Translations under genes and position numbers: made by a program
The notes under the pieces: generated by a model
Told to the model about the DNA's origin: nothing
What the model saw: only the letters and a program-made list of their open reading frames with translations
The model's database searches: none
In this document: positions 18,872 through 27,564 of the stretch, piece after piece
Layout of the letters: each line of letters starts with the position of its first letter
How positions within the stretch are numbered: position 1 is the stretch's first letter
NCBI RefSeq assembly: GCF_017874425.1
Contig: NZ_JAGGLL010000027.1
Coordinates: 1-59,011, forward strand
Direction of reading: 5' to 3'
Source: Clostridium punense
GTDB taxonomy: Bacteria > Bacillota > Clostridia > Clostridiales > Clostridiaceae
DNA: 59,011 nucleotides

Positions 18872-18908
18872 ACTTAAGATTTTCTTAAGGATTCCTTTAA
18901 GTTTTTTT
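18857..18908 (+). terminator. Terminator overlapping the regulator stop codon
   Basis: AAACTTAAAGGA at the end of the regulator gene pairs with TCCTTTAAGTTT, with an inner CTTAAG/CTTAAG stem, and a long T-run follows. It separates the regulator transcript from the ABC operon 170 bp further on. Confidence 0.8.
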
Positions 18909-19070
18909 ATATTTCACTTTATAGAATAATCTCATAGGAGAAAACAAAGAGATATTATTTTGAAATGAGAAAAGCTTAACTAAAAACTTCTTAACAATAA
19001 GGAAAGTTTTCATTCTTAGTTTAAGTTATTCCGTAATGGAAAAAAGAAAAATAAGATTTTGAATTTTGGA
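18909..19070 (+). promoter_or_regulatory. Candidate regulator-controlled promoter region of the ABC operon
   Basis: The gap before the first ATPase gene holds an imperfect inverted repeat, CTTAACTAAAAACTT at about 18976-18990 against AAGTTTTCATTCTTAGTTTAAG at about 19004-19025, with the direct element TTCTTAAC between. This is a plausible response-regulator binding site, but a clear -35/-10 pair was not found. Confidence 0.35.
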
Positions 19071-19081
19071 GGAGATCATTT

Positions 19082-19981
19082 ATGAGTGAAATTTTAAAGG
19101 TTAATAATGTTACTAAGTTTTATGGAAAACAAAGGGTATTAAATGGTGTTGATTTATCAATAAATCAAGGAGAAATTATTGGACTTGTTGGACCAAATGG
19201 AGCGGGAAAAACTACCTTAATGAAGATAATCACAGGACTTATTCCTAAATATGAGGGGCAGGTTTTTATAGATAGTAGAAATATAAAGGATAGAAAACAC
19301 TTAAAAACAAAGGAAATTGGTTGCGTAATTGAAGTACCAGGGTTTTATCCAGAACTCACTGGTTATGAAAATTTACTATTCTTCGCAGAAATATCAGGTT
19401 TAAAGGATAAAAGTGAAATTAATGAAATAGTTAAAAGTTTAGGCATTGAAGATTATGTAAATAAAAAAGTAAAAAAATATTCTTTAGGAATGAAGCAAAG
19501 ACTTGGTGTTGCACAAGCTGTGCTAACCTATCCGCCAGTTTTAATCCTAGATGAACCAACCAATGGATTGGACCCAGCTATAGTTCCACAGCTTAGAAAG
19601 TTTATAAAGCATATAGCAAAGGAAAAAAACACTGCAGTTTTAATCTCAAGCCACATTCTTTCAGAAATTGAACTTATGTGTGATAAGGTAGTGTTCATAC
19701 AAAAGGGAGAAATTATTAAGGTTGAAAACTTGGAGCAGGAAGGAAAGTCCTCATCAAAGGTAGCTTTTGTAACTAGTAAGTTAGATAAGTTAGAACAGTT
19801 CTTTAACACTAAAAATATAAGTCACCAAGTTACATCTAAAGAGGAACTTCAAGCAGAAGTTGATATCAAAGAGTTAGAAGATTTAATTTTAAGTATTAGT
19901 AAGGCTGATATACCACTTAGAAGTGTGCATGAGGTAAAAGAGTCCTTAGAAGAGAAATACTTAAAAACTATGGGGGAATAG
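19082..19981 (+). CDS. ABC transporter ATP-binding protein (antibiotic/lantibiotic export type)
   Basis: The 299-residue ATPase has Walker A GPNGAGKTT at 37-45, signature SLGMKQRLGVA, and Walker B LILDEPTNGLDP followed by an H-loop SSHILSE. The C-terminal about 80-residue extension is typical of the BcrA/LanF class. It is the first gene of the transporter run and has a GGAGGAG site. The two membrane genes immediately downstream are its likely permease partners. The signature is MKQR-type, as in drug and lantibiotic exporters. Export of, or protection against, a membrane-acting peptide is inferred from the family. Confidence 0.9.
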   Translation: MSEILKVNNVTKFYGKQRVLNGVDLSINQGEIIGLVGPNGAGKTTLMKIITGLIPKYEGQVFIDSRNIKDRKHLKTKEIGCVIEVPGFYPELTGYENLLFFAEISGLKDKSEINEIVKSLGIEDYVNKKVKKYSLGMKQRLGVAQAVLTYPPVLILDEPTNGLDPAIVPQLRKFIKHIAKEKNTAVLISSHILSEIELMCDKVVFIQKGEIIKVENLEQEGKSSSKVAFVTSKLDKLEQFFNTKNISHQVTSKEELQAEVDIKELEDLILSISKADIPLRSVHEVKESLEEKYLKTMGE

Positions 19982-19985
19982 GAAA

Positions 19986-20726
19986 ATGGATAAGTTAGCA
20001 AAGATATCTTATTTAAATGTAAAAAATATAGTAAGGTCTAAGGAAATGTTAATAGGAATTATTGCAGCCTATGGTTATTCAATGCTCTGGATTCTTTTTG
20101 TCCATCCACCCAAATATGGACTTAATGAATATGGATTTGAATTTTCAAGATTTTTATATGTGATAATATTATATGCATCAGTGTCTATCTTAAGAAATGA
20201 TATAAGATGGAATACAACAAAAACTATTTTTACAGGGATATATAGCAGAGTAGAAATAATGGTTTCAAAAGCAATATCTTTAATTCTACTAGGTGGTGTT
20301 TTTTATATACTTGCAGAAATAAATAATGTTTTAGCTACAATGGTTTTATTTAATAAAATTGGGTTTTCTAGTTTTTTAACCTTTAATCATCTACAATTAT
20401 TTATTTCTTATATTTCTATAACTCTTGCCATGGGAAGCCTTATGCTTTTAATAGTTTCCCTAAAGTTCAATGATAAAAAATCTATATTATTTTATATTTT
20501 ATTTTTAAGCATGGTGAACTTTTACACCGCTGCCATTGTAGTTTTAACAACTACCAAGCCAGAACTTGTAGAAACTTTTTCTTCATACATGAAAACACCA
20601 TTTTATAATGTGGTGGCTATGTCTCAGGGGATAATTACCCTAGAAAGTGTAGTAATAAATTTCTTGTGGTCAGTAGGTTTTCTTGTAATATCTTTCTTCG
20701 TAATTAGTAAAAGAGAAATTAAATAA
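19986..20726 (+). CDS. ABC-2 type permease, first subunit
   Basis: The 246-residue protein starts 5 bp after the ATPase stop. Six hydrophobic stretches are visible, including EMLIGIIAAYGYSMLWILFV, FLYVIILYASVSILRN and VVINFLWSVGFLVISFFVI. The order resembles the LanE/LanG-type ABC-2 permeases. WNTTKTIFTGIYSRVEIMVSKAI matches the conserved cytoplasmic loop (compare FTGIFTRNEIVFSKLIS in the next gene), so the two permeases are paralogues. Together with the ATPase it would form one exporter. Confidence 0.8.
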   Translation: MDKLAKISYLNVKNIVRSKEMLIGIIAAYGYSMLWILFVHPPKYGLNEYGFEFSRFLYVIILYASVSILRNDIRWNTTKTIFTGIYSRVEIMVSKAISLILLGGVFYILAEINNVLATMVLFNKIGFSSFLTFNHLQLFISYISITLAMGSLMLLIVSLKFNDKKSILFYILFLSMVNFYTAAIVVLTTTKPELVETFSSYMKTPFYNVVAMSQGIITLESVVINFLWSVGFLVISFFVISKREIK

Positions 20727-20742
20727 TCAGGGGGTGAGAATA

Positions 20743-21447
20743 GTGGATAGAGCTTTAAAAGTTATAACCTTGGAGCTTAAGAGAAAAAAGTTTATAAAGG
20801 ATATAATATTTTCTTTAACTGGATTAACTGTATTATCTTTCTTTAGTTATTTACTCATAAAAACTCTTCAAGAAGCTGAGTTTTCTGTGGTTCCAATGAC
20901 CTTCTTACAGTTGGTTCCATATATAATTTTAGTTATTTGTAGCTTTTCCTTAACTCAAGAATTTGCAAATAAAACAGATAAAGTTGTTTTTACAGGAATT
21001 TTTACTAGAAATGAAATAGTATTTTCTAAGCTTATAAGCTTTTTAACAACCTCCTTAATATGCTATGTATGGTATCAACTTTTGAATTGGATTGCAGGTG
21101 GGGTTAAATTAGAGTTACTGTTAGTTAATTTAATAACCTTTTTAATTTATTCTTTTACTTTAGGCTCATTTATACTATTAGTTTCCATTGTAAGTTCAAA
21201 TTTTATTGTTACTGGAATTGTAACCTATGTACTCTATTTTGATTTGATTTTGGCAATCTTTAAGCAAGTCTTAGAATCTGACAGAAGTGAAGAAGTAAAA
21301 CAATTTATAGTAAATTTACCTTTTTATATAGCTAACACTGGGTTTTCAATAGGTAGCTATACTGCTAAAGAAACTATAATTATGCTTATGTGTGGAAGCT
21401 TATTTTTAACGTTAGCTTGTGTTATAATTAATAGAAAAAACATGTAA
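20743..21447 (+). CDS. ABC-2 type permease, second subunit
   Basis: I chose the GTG at 20743, 8 bp after GGGGG; the GTG at 20734 overlaps that site. The 234-residue product has about six membrane segments (DIIFSLTGLTVLSFFSYLLI, LVPYIILVICSFSLT, LITFLIYSFTLGSFILLVSI and others) and the loop motif VFTGIFTRNEIVFSKLIS, shared with the preceding gene. It ends 12 bp before the second ATPase. A membrane partner for the first ATPase is the natural reading. Confidence 0.8.
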   Translation: MDRALKVITLELKRKKFIKDIIFSLTGLTVLSFFSYLLIKTLQEAEFSVVPMTFLQLVPYIILVICSFSLTQEFANKTDKVVFTGIFTRNEIVFSKLISFLTTSLICYVWYQLLNWIAGGVKLELLLVNLITFLIYSFTLGSFILLVSIVSSNFIVTGIVTYVLYFDLILAIFKQVLESDRSEEVKQFIVNLPFYIANTGFSIGSYTAKETIIMLMCGSLFLTLACVIINRKNM

Positions 21448-21459
21448 AGGGATAAAATT

Positions 21460-22383
21460 ATGGGAAATGATATATTAAAGTTAATAGGCATTTCAAAAAA
21501 ATATAAGAATTTAAAGGTTTTAGATAGTGTTAGCATGACAATAAAAAAAGGCGAAATATATGGACTCATAGGATTAAATGGGGCTGGGAAGAGTACCCTA
21601 CTTAGAATAATAACTGGACTTTCTATTGCTGATAAGGGAACTATTCAGCTTTTTGGAGAAAGTGAGCAGGATAAACTTCAATATGAAAGAAGAAGAGTTG
21701 GCGCTGTTGTGGAAGCACCAGCTCTTTATGACAATAAAACTGTATATGAAAATATGCATATTAATAGATTACAAAAAGGAATACCAGGAGAGTTAGCCAT
21801 TGAAAAACTACTTAGATCATTGGAATTAATAGGTGAAAAGAATAAAAAGGTAAAAACCTTATCTTTAGGAGGAAAGCAACGATTAGCGATTGCAATGGCA
21901 CTGCTAGGAGATCCTGAACTTATTATTTTAGATGAACCTATTAATGGACTTGATCCGGTTAAAGTTATAGAACTTAGGGAACTACTTAAAAAGTTAAATA
22001 GAGAATACGGTATTACTATCCTTATTTCTAGTCATATACTAGGGGAAGTTTATCATTTAGCAACTAGGTTTGGAGTAATTCATAAGGGTAAGATTGTAGA
22101 GGAACTGCCCCTTGAGGAACTCAATAGTAAATGTAAAAAATATGTTCATATTAAGGTAGATAACGCAGCGAGTGCAGCAGTTGTAATAAATAAGGAGTTA
22201 GGAACTTTAAATTATAATATTTTGCCTAATGAAGTTATAAATTTATATGATTATGTAGATGAAACTGAGTTAGTTACAGAGGTTCTTGTTAAGGCTGGAA
22301 TAAAAGTTAAGGAGATTATGCCAAAAGGAGAAGAACTTGAAGCATACTTTAGTAAGATAGTAGGAGGAGAACAGAGTGTTTAA
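21460..22383 (+). CDS. ABC transporter ATP-binding protein, second system
   Basis: The 307-residue ATPase has Walker A GLNGAGKST at 38-46, signature SLGGKQRLAIA and Walker B LIILDEPINGLDP, with Ile where most relatives have Thr. It has a BcrA-like C-terminal extension. It overlaps the next permease gene by 8 bp, pointing to translational coupling with that single permease. It is clearly diverged from the first ATPase, so the locus encodes two exporters and not a duplicated one. An immunity or bacitracin-type detoxification role is inferred. Confidence 0.9.
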   Translation: MGNDILKLIGISKKYKNLKVLDSVSMTIKKGEIYGLIGLNGAGKSTLLRIITGLSIADKGTIQLFGESEQDKLQYERRRVGAVVEAPALYDNKTVYENMHINRLQKGIPGELAIEKLLRSLELIGEKNKKVKTLSLGGKQRLAIAMALLGDPELIILDEPINGLDPVKVIELRELLKKLNREYGITILISSHILGEVYHLATRFGVIHKGKIVEELPLEELNSKCKKYVHIKVDNAASAAVVINKELGTLNYNILPNEVINLYDYVDETELVTEVLVKAGIKVKEIMPKGEELEAYFSKIVGGEQSV

Positions 22384-23119
22384 CTTACTTAAAATAGAGT
22401 TTTATAAACTAAGAAAATCAAAACTATTTTACTTTTTTGTATTTTTATCTCTACTTCAAGCACTTGTAATCTATTCTTTCTCTGAGAGTTTAAAAGTTGA
22501 TGGAGGAAAAGATGCACTAATGTATATGCTTTTTATGCAAAGTAGTTTGGCTTCAAATATAATTGGTGGAGTTTTTGCGGCAGATTTTATAGTGACAGAA
22601 TTCACTTCTGGCTATATAAAGAACTTAATATCCTATGGACACAAGAGAAGTCATATATTTTTATCTAAATCCATAGCTTATTATGTTAGTATCCTTGCCT
22701 TTAACTTTAGTCCACCTTTAGTAGTTTTCCTTATAGCAACAATAAAGCGGGGCTATGGAGAGGTATTTACCTTTAGAGCCTTCTTATCTTTACTAGGAAT
22801 GCTTCTTTTTACAGCAATTGCTCAGGGTGCAATAGCTAGTATTAATGTTTTGATTGCTTTTGTCACAAAGAATATGAATCTTACTATAGGTATAGTAGTC
22901 GGGATTGATTTTGCATATAGAATTATAAGCTTTATGTCTATTCGTAATTCTTCAATAAGATGGGTTTTCCAAAAACTTGCAATATCACAGCCATATGTTA
23001 TTGCTGCAAAAGAATCAGGCGTTTATGAAGTACTTCAAATCCTTGCTATATCTTTATTAACTATAGCTTTATGTATAGTTATAAGTAATCATATATTTAA
23101 GAAAGCAGATATAAAATAA
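22376..23119 (+). CDS. ABC-2 type permease of the second system
   Basis: The GTG start overlaps the end of the ATPase gene; AGGAGG lies 9 bp upstream inside that gene. The 247-residue membrane protein starts MFNLLKIEFYKLRKSKLFYF, the usual opening of BcrB/LanE-like permeases. About six hydrophobic segments follow, with the loop TSGYIKNLISYGHKRSHIFLSK typical of the family. It pairs with the ATPase at 21460. The histidine kinase gene starts 26 bp downstream. Confidence 0.85.
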   Translation: MFNLLKIEFYKLRKSKLFYFFVFLSLLQALVIYSFSESLKVDGGKDALMYMLFMQSSLASNIIGGVFAADFIVTEFTSGYIKNLISYGHKRSHIFLSKSIAYYVSILAFNFSPPLVVFLIATIKRGYGEVFTFRAFLSLLGMLLFTAIAQGAIASINVLIAFVTKNMNLTIGIVVGIDFAYRIISFMSIRNSSIRWVFQKLAISQPYVIAAKESGVYEVLQILAISLLTIALCIVISNHIFKKADIK

Positions 23120-23145
23120 GAAGATATTGAGAGGTAGAAAGGCAA

Positions 23146-24051
23146 ATGGCATATTTAGTTGTATTCTTATTAATTATAGTATTTTTACTAGGTTTTCGAT
23201 TATTTTATATGGGAAACCAAATTAAGAGCTTATCAAATCAACTTGCATATATTAATGCAAGCAAAACAAATAAGAAGATTACCATAGGGCTTTTAAACAA
23301 AAACATAGAAAAGCTGGCAGAAAAAATAAACAAAACTATAGAAATAAAGCTACAAAGTGAAGCTAATAGGATAAAAGTTGAAAATGATTTAAGGCAAACC
23401 ATTGCCAATATGTCTCATGACTTAAGGACCCCTTTAACATCAATTATTGGGTATATTCAATTTTTAAAGCTAGAGGGTATTAGTGAGGAAGAAAAAGCTG
23501 AATATTTAGAAGTTGCTGAGCATAGGGCAAAGTCCTTAGAGATTTTACTTAATGATTTTTATGAACTGTCCTTAATTGATTCCTTAGATTATGAGTTAAA
23601 AATGGAAAAATTAAATATAAATAAAGTATTAGAGCAGGTTGTTTTAGATAGATATGCAGATTTTATGGGAAGAAACATTAACCCAAGCATTAATATACCA
23701 AGCGAAGACTTGTATATCATAGGAGAAAAGAAATCTGTAGAACGGATAATTGATAACCTGCTAAGCAATGCAATAAAATATGCAAAGGATGCTATAGACA
23801 TTTCTCTTCAGGTTAAAAAGGATAGTACTATACTTAAAATTAGTAATACCTTTACAAATTTGACCCAACAGGACTTAGAGAGTGTCTTTGATAGGTTTTA
23901 TATGGCTGACAAGACACGGTCAGGAAAAGGAACAGGTCTTGGGCTTGCTATAACTAAGGGTTTAGTAGAAAAAATGGGTGGGAGTATAAACTGCCATATT
24001 GAAGGAGATATGTTTATTATTTATTGCAAATTTGGACTTATGAATAGTTAG
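23146..24051 (+). CDS. Sensor histidine kinase, short intramembrane type
   Basis: The 301-residue kinase has a single N-terminal hydrophobic stretch (about 2-19) and no extracellular domain. A coiled linker follows, then the dimerisation helix with phospho-acceptor His91 in MSHDLRTPLTSI. The ATPase domain has the N box NLLSNAIKYAK and GTGLGLAI. Kinases of this small class in Bacillota commonly monitor peptide antibiotics together with an associated ABC transporter. Its regulator is probably the gene at 18176; the two bracket the five transporter genes. A GAGGTAGAAAGG site precedes the ATG. Confidence 0.9.
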   Translation: MAYLVVFLLIIVFLLGFRLFYMGNQIKSLSNQLAYINASKTNKKITIGLLNKNIEKLAEKINKTIEIKLQSEANRIKVENDLRQTIANMSHDLRTPLTSIIGYIQFLKLEGISEEEKAEYLEVAEHRAKSLEILLNDFYELSLIDSLDYELKMEKLNINKVLEQVVLDRYADFMGRNINPSINIPSEDLYIIGEKKSVERIIDNLLSNAIKYAKDAIDISLQVKKDSTILKISNTFTNLTQQDLESVFDRFYMADKTRSGKGTGLGLAITKGLVEKMGGSINCHIEGDMFIIYCKFGLMNS

Positions 24052-24108
24052 GTTAAGTTTTAAACTAGGTAAACTTCACTTAAATGTGATAATAGGAGAG
24101 ATGATAAA

Positions 24109-24609
24109 ATGGGGATTCGTATAGGGCTAATTGAAGAAATGCAAGAGCTATGGGAAAATAGTAATTCACCTACATGTAGATATTTTACTAAAGGAATGCA
24201 GCAGGGAAATATTGAGTTTTGGACAGTTGAAGATGAAAATAGTAAAGAGCTAGTTGGTGAGCTTTATATATTTTGGGACTCTGAAGATAAAGATGAGGCA
24301 AATGGAAAAGGTAGAGCCTATCTTTGTGCATTTAGAATACATAAGGATTATAGGGGCTTAGGCTATGGGAAAAAACTTATGATGAGGGTGTTAGACAGAG
24401 TGAGAGAACGTGGATTCAATGAAGTTACAATTGGGGTTGATAATGATGATGTAGAAAGATTAACTTCAATGTATAGTTGTTGGGGATTTTCAGAGCTTAT
24501 TAAGTATCAATATACAGATTATCATTATATTGGTAAGGATGGCAAACCAGTAACTTATGAAGTTCCCTTCGGACTTTATTTAAATAAATTAGGTAAAGGT
24601 GAAAAGTAA
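24109..24609 (+). CDS. GNAT N-acetyltransferase
   Basis: A 166-residue single-domain GNAT protein. The acetyl-CoA binding region is RIHKDYRGLGYGKKLMMRVL (motif A, Q/RxxGxG/A form), followed by EVTIGVDNDDVERLTSMYSCWGF. The C-terminal YHYIGKDGKPVTYEVPFGLYL is characteristic of a small clostridial GNAT subgroup. The substrate is unknown. It starts 57 bp after the histidine kinase and could ride on that transcript. The terminator immediately after closes the unit. Confidence 0.85.
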   Translation: MGIRIGLIEEMQELWENSNSPTCRYFTKGMQQGNIEFWTVEDENSKELVGELYIFWDSEDKDEANGKGRAYLCAFRIHKDYRGLGYGKKLMMRVLDRVRERGFNEVTIGVDNDDVERLTSMYSCWGFSELIKYQYTDYHYIGKDGKPVTYEVPFGLYLNKLGKGEK

Positions 24610-24630
24610 ATATATAATAACTGTAAATAA

Positions 24631-24675
24631 AATTAAAGCTAAGCTTATTATAAAAAGTTTAGCTTTAATTTTTTC
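24631..24675 (+). terminator. Intrinsic terminator
   Basis: AATTAAAGCTAAGCTT pairs with AGTTTAGCTTTAATT across ATTATAAAA, followed by TTTTT. Confidence 0.85.
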
Positions 24676-24785
24676 TGAAGTTTTTATTACAAAATCGTAA
24701 GAAAGATGTAAGGATTATGCTATATCAAATATTCCATCAAGGGATTATAATTAGTTCATAAGATAAATCAAAGGAGCTGATTTTT

Positions 24786-24875
24786 ATGAAAAAGTTTGTT
24801 GAAGTAATAAAGGTTATTGTATTAGTTTTATTTGCAGGATGTAATGAAGAAAACTTTGAAATAGTACAAGGATAA
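24786..24875 (+). CDS. Very short lipoprotein-like ORF (possibly truncated)
   Basis: AAAGGAGCTG lies 7 bp before an ATG that opens a 29-residue protein: positively charged MKKF, a hydrophobic stretch and a lipobox LFAGC with the modifiable Cys at 22, then only seven residues before a stop. The signal peptide is convincing, but the mature part is far too short for a known lipoprotein. This may be the surviving 5' end of a truncated lipoprotein gene. It faces the convergent acetyltransferase gene and was too short for ordinary ORF calling. Confidence 0.5.
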   Translation: MKKFVEVIKVIVLVLFAGCNEENFEIVQG

Positions 24876-24879
24876 TTTT

Positions 24880-25869
24880 TTAGTGTTTATATAAATTATA
24901 AGTAGTCTCTAAATAGCTAAATTTATAGCCGACCCACTTGCTAACATTTATAGCAGGAGTATTGTCAGGATGATGACATACAAGGGCTTTTTCAAAATTA
25001 ACAGTTTCAAATAGTCTTTTATACATGGAAGCATAAAGCCACTTCCCTAGATTCCTTCCTCTATAAGGTCTTTTTACACCAATCATAAATTGATAGGGGA
25101 AGCGAGGATCATTATTGTTTATAGACACATTTGATTTAGCAACTAGCTCATTATTTGAGTTGAAAATCATATAGCAAAAGTGAGAAAGATTCCTTTTTTT
25201 ATTAGATTCATTAATTTGTCTTTGCTTTTCAGGAGTTATAACATATTGAACATAACCATCTTCCTTAACATCTGTCATGTCTTTCATAGTTTCCATAAAT
25301 AAATTACAATATGCTTCAATTAAATCCTCAGAAATAATATCTGTGAATCTAATGGATAAATCTGAGTTTTTAATTTCTTGTTCTGCTATATATTTACTTA
25401 GAAAAGACACATCAATTTCACTCTTATTTAAAGTATAATAGTTACCTCGTAAAGCTACCTTATGAGTATATTTTTCTATTGTTTGTTGAAGCTCATTATT
25501 ATAAGTAACTACTGAAAGTTCATTGTACTTATCTAGCTTATTCTTAATTATTTCGTCAATAAAACTTACTAAAGTTTCATCAATTAGAAGCTCACATAAA
25601 GATATTGTTAACTTATGCTGTTCATTACCATTCCAATCAAAGGTTTTAATTAAAGTCAAAATTCCACATATTCTAGAATCTTTTTCTATAAGAAGTAGTT
25701 GATTATCAATGTTTGTAAAGGATGACAAAAATATATTCTTATAATCATTAACATTATTTAAACGGTGTAGAAAGTTATATTTGTGCTCTAAAATGCAATT
25801 TATAGAATATAGATTGTTAAATTCACTTTCTGTTAAATCATTTGGATTAATTTCATAAATTCTATACAT
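24880..25869 (-). CDS. Tandem GNAT acetyltransferase
   Basis: A 329-residue protein with GGGGG 9 bp before the ATG. The C-terminal domain (about 165-329) has a full acetyl-CoA site, GVKRPYRGRNLGKWLYASMY, and the AINVSKWVGYKFS ending. The N-terminal half looks like a degenerate second GNAT fold (LLLIEKDSRICGILTLIK). Two-domain GNATs of this type can modify antibiotics or metabolites; the substrate is unknown. Its promoter region, at about 25907-25925, contains a perfect palindrome ATGGTATAA-A-TTATACCAT that overlaps an extended -10. Confidence 0.82.
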   Translation of the reverse strand: MYRIYEINPNDLTESEFNNLYSINCILEHKYNFLHRLNNVNDYKNIFLSSFTNIDNQLLLIEKDSRICGILTLIKTFDWNGNEQHKLTISLCELLIDETLVSFIDEIIKNKLDKYNELSVVTYNNELQQTIEKYTHKVALRGNYYTLNKSEIDVSFLSKYIAEQEIKNSDLSIRFTDIISEDLIEAYCNLFMETMKDMTDVKEDGYVQYVITPEKQRQINESNKKRNLSHFCYMIFNSNNELVAKSNVSINNNDPRFPYQFMIGVKRPYRGRNLGKWLYASMYKRLFETVNFEKALVCHHPDNTPAINVSKWVGYKFSYLETTYNLYKH

Positions 25870-26401
25870 AATGTTTACCCCCTAAAAAGTTCCTATAGTT
25901 ATTCATATGGTATAAATTATACCATTTTTAGGATGAAAAGCCATTAAGTTAATCATTATCTGAACATTAAATATTAAAGCTTATACATATTACTAAAAGT
26001 TATGAAAAGTTCTAAGGATTTAATTGTATAAACTTTTGAGAGGGACTTATAAACTAAAAGAAAAAAATTATATTAGAGTAGGTAGAGGGACTTTACAATT
26101 GATAATACATACTTTAGGCAGGGTGTACCTAAATAGGGAACCAAAGTAGGGTTTCATTTAATATGAACTACATCGATTCCCTGGAATCTCATTAAGGTAA
26201 TATATTATTATTATTATTTTAGTGTATTAGCAATCTATTTTTTCTTCCCACCATGAAAAATTAACTGTAGCACTGGCAGCCTCATTAGGTGCTTCGGGAT
26301 TGGATAGGAATATTAAAATGAGCTACAAAGAGGGAAATAAATTTTCCAACGTCCACAGTTAAGATAATAAGAGCTAAGGCAGAAACGGTAATCTGTACAA
26401 G
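25870..26401. other. Intergenic region with remnant coding sequence
   Basis: Apart from the promoter palindrome at 25907-25925, no intact gene is visible. On the minus strand at about 26230-26400 two adjacent frames look coding: one reads QITVSALALIILTVDVGKFI and the other ends ...PEAPNEAASATVNFSWWEEK before a stop. They appear to be a frameshifted C-terminal gene relic; no family was recognised. The stretch 25930-26220 shows nothing. Confidence 0.4.
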
Positions 26402-26854
26402 TCAAACAATATAGTCTGAAAAGGTACCCCAATTTTCTACTTTATTGTATTTAGCAATAGAAGAACTAAAAAATACTATTATCGGCACAGTATCAAGTTC
26501 CTTATTGGCATTAAAAAATTTCTGATCGCCATATCTGATAGCTTGTAGAGCCAGGGGCAATTCTCTTCTAAATATAGTATCTCTAATAGCAGCCGTGGTT
26601 TCATTAAATTTACCGTCTACAAGTAAGTATACATTATAATTATAGCTTGATTCTTTTTGTATCCACTCACCGAGAACTTCATCCCGCATAGAATAATTTA
26701 TTTTGTTAAAGGCATAATCACTACCAATTGTCAGAAAAAGTTCTGCTGTTGAATCAGTATGAGTAAGGGTATAACGCCTAGGAATAATAGGCTCAGTTTC
26801 AGTAACTCCCTGTGTAAATTCTATAAATAATTTTTCAGGATTAAATTTGCTCAT
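26402..26854 (-). CDS. Staygreen-family protein
   Basis: A 150-residue protein that follows the staygreen (SGR) pattern closely: PRRYTLTHTDSTAELFLTIG near the start, RDEVLGEW, then the hallmark block IFRRELPLALQAIRYGDQKF and LDTVPIIVFFSSSIAKYNKVENWG. Plant SGR removes magnesium from chlorophyll a, and bacterial homologues are known outside phototrophs. Nothing in this window suggests chlorophyll metabolism, so the substrate here must be different or scavenged. Sequence after the stop on the same strand resembles a gene relic. An AGGAGTG site precedes the ATG. Confidence 0.85.
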   Translation of the reverse strand: MSKFNPEKLFIEFTQGVTETEPIIPRRYTLTHTDSTAELFLTIGSDYAFNKINYSMRDEVLGEWIQKESSYNYNVYLLVDGKFNETTAAIRDTIFRRELPLALQAIRYGDQKFFNANKELDTVPIIVFFSSSIAKYNKVENWGTFSDYIV

Positions 26855-27078
26855 AATTCACTCCTATATAGGATTTTTAATAACAATAGTATATGAGATA
26901 AGATAATATCAGGTGCACATTTTTGAAACTTCGTATTAACACGTATGATGCTGAGGAGTATCTATATTATATATATTAATTTTTACACTTTCAGTAAGTA
27001 TAACTAGAAAAAAATATTAGGCAGAGTTTAATAAGAAATAGAGATATAAATATCTTGCAGTCATTATAGTTGAGGAAA

Positions 27079-27110
27079 CACAAAAAGGATGGCCGTGGGC
27101 GCATCCTTTT
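27079..27110 (-). terminator. Terminator for the GyrI-like gene
   Basis: AAAAAGGATG and CATCCTTTTT are complementary around GCCGTGGGCG. It lies 5 bp past the stop of the minus-strand gene at 27115 and works on either strand. Confidence 0.8.
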
Positions 27111-27114
27111 TAAA

Positions 27115-27564
27115 CTACTTAATTGGAATATATATGTCAAATTCTCCATTGTTCATAAATCTCTCATCATAAACTTCTAGTTGAGGTCTATAATCCATTT
27201 CACATTGTGAAGCAGGAAACCACTTTGAAAATATGTTGTCATAAAACTCCCCAAGGTCTTTTATTGCACCACTATAAGTATATACAAGGTATTTGCCTCC
27301 TGGAATGACTTTAGTAACCATACCTTCAGGTACATCAGCAAAGGACTCTACTTCTACACAAGCTGAGTAGTGGAAATTACCTTCTGAATCCATATCACTA
27401 TCACAGATACCATAGCATAGCATTGATTCACTCTTCTGCTTAATATCGCCATAACGAGAATTAAATACCTGCCAAAGTGCTGGGATTTCTCCATTAGCAT
27501 TGTTTCCAAAGTAACTTAAACCTACAGCCTTAAATTCTTTTGTAGTTATAATTTTTTCATTCAT
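27115..27564 (-). CDS. GyrI-like small-molecule binding domain protein
   Basis: A 149-residue stand-alone effector-binding domain. It begins MNEKIITTKEFKAVGLSYFG and contains CYGICDSDMDSEGNFHYSACVEVE, VIPGGKYLVYTYSG and PQLEVYDERF. All are typical of the GyrI/SOUL-like fold used by AraC and MerR regulators to bind drugs. There is no DNA-binding domain. The WYL regulator encoded upstream on the same strand is a natural partner or controller. A GGGGAG site precedes the ATG. A role in binding or sequestering a small molecule is inferred. Confidence 0.8.
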   Translation of the reverse strand: MNEKIITTKEFKAVGLSYFGNNANGEIPALWQVFNSRYGDIKQKSESMLCYGICDSDMDSEGNFHYSACVEVESFADVPEGMVTKVIPGGKYLVYTYSGAIKDLGEFYDNIFSKWFPASQCEMDYRPQLEVYDERFMNNGEFDIYIPIK

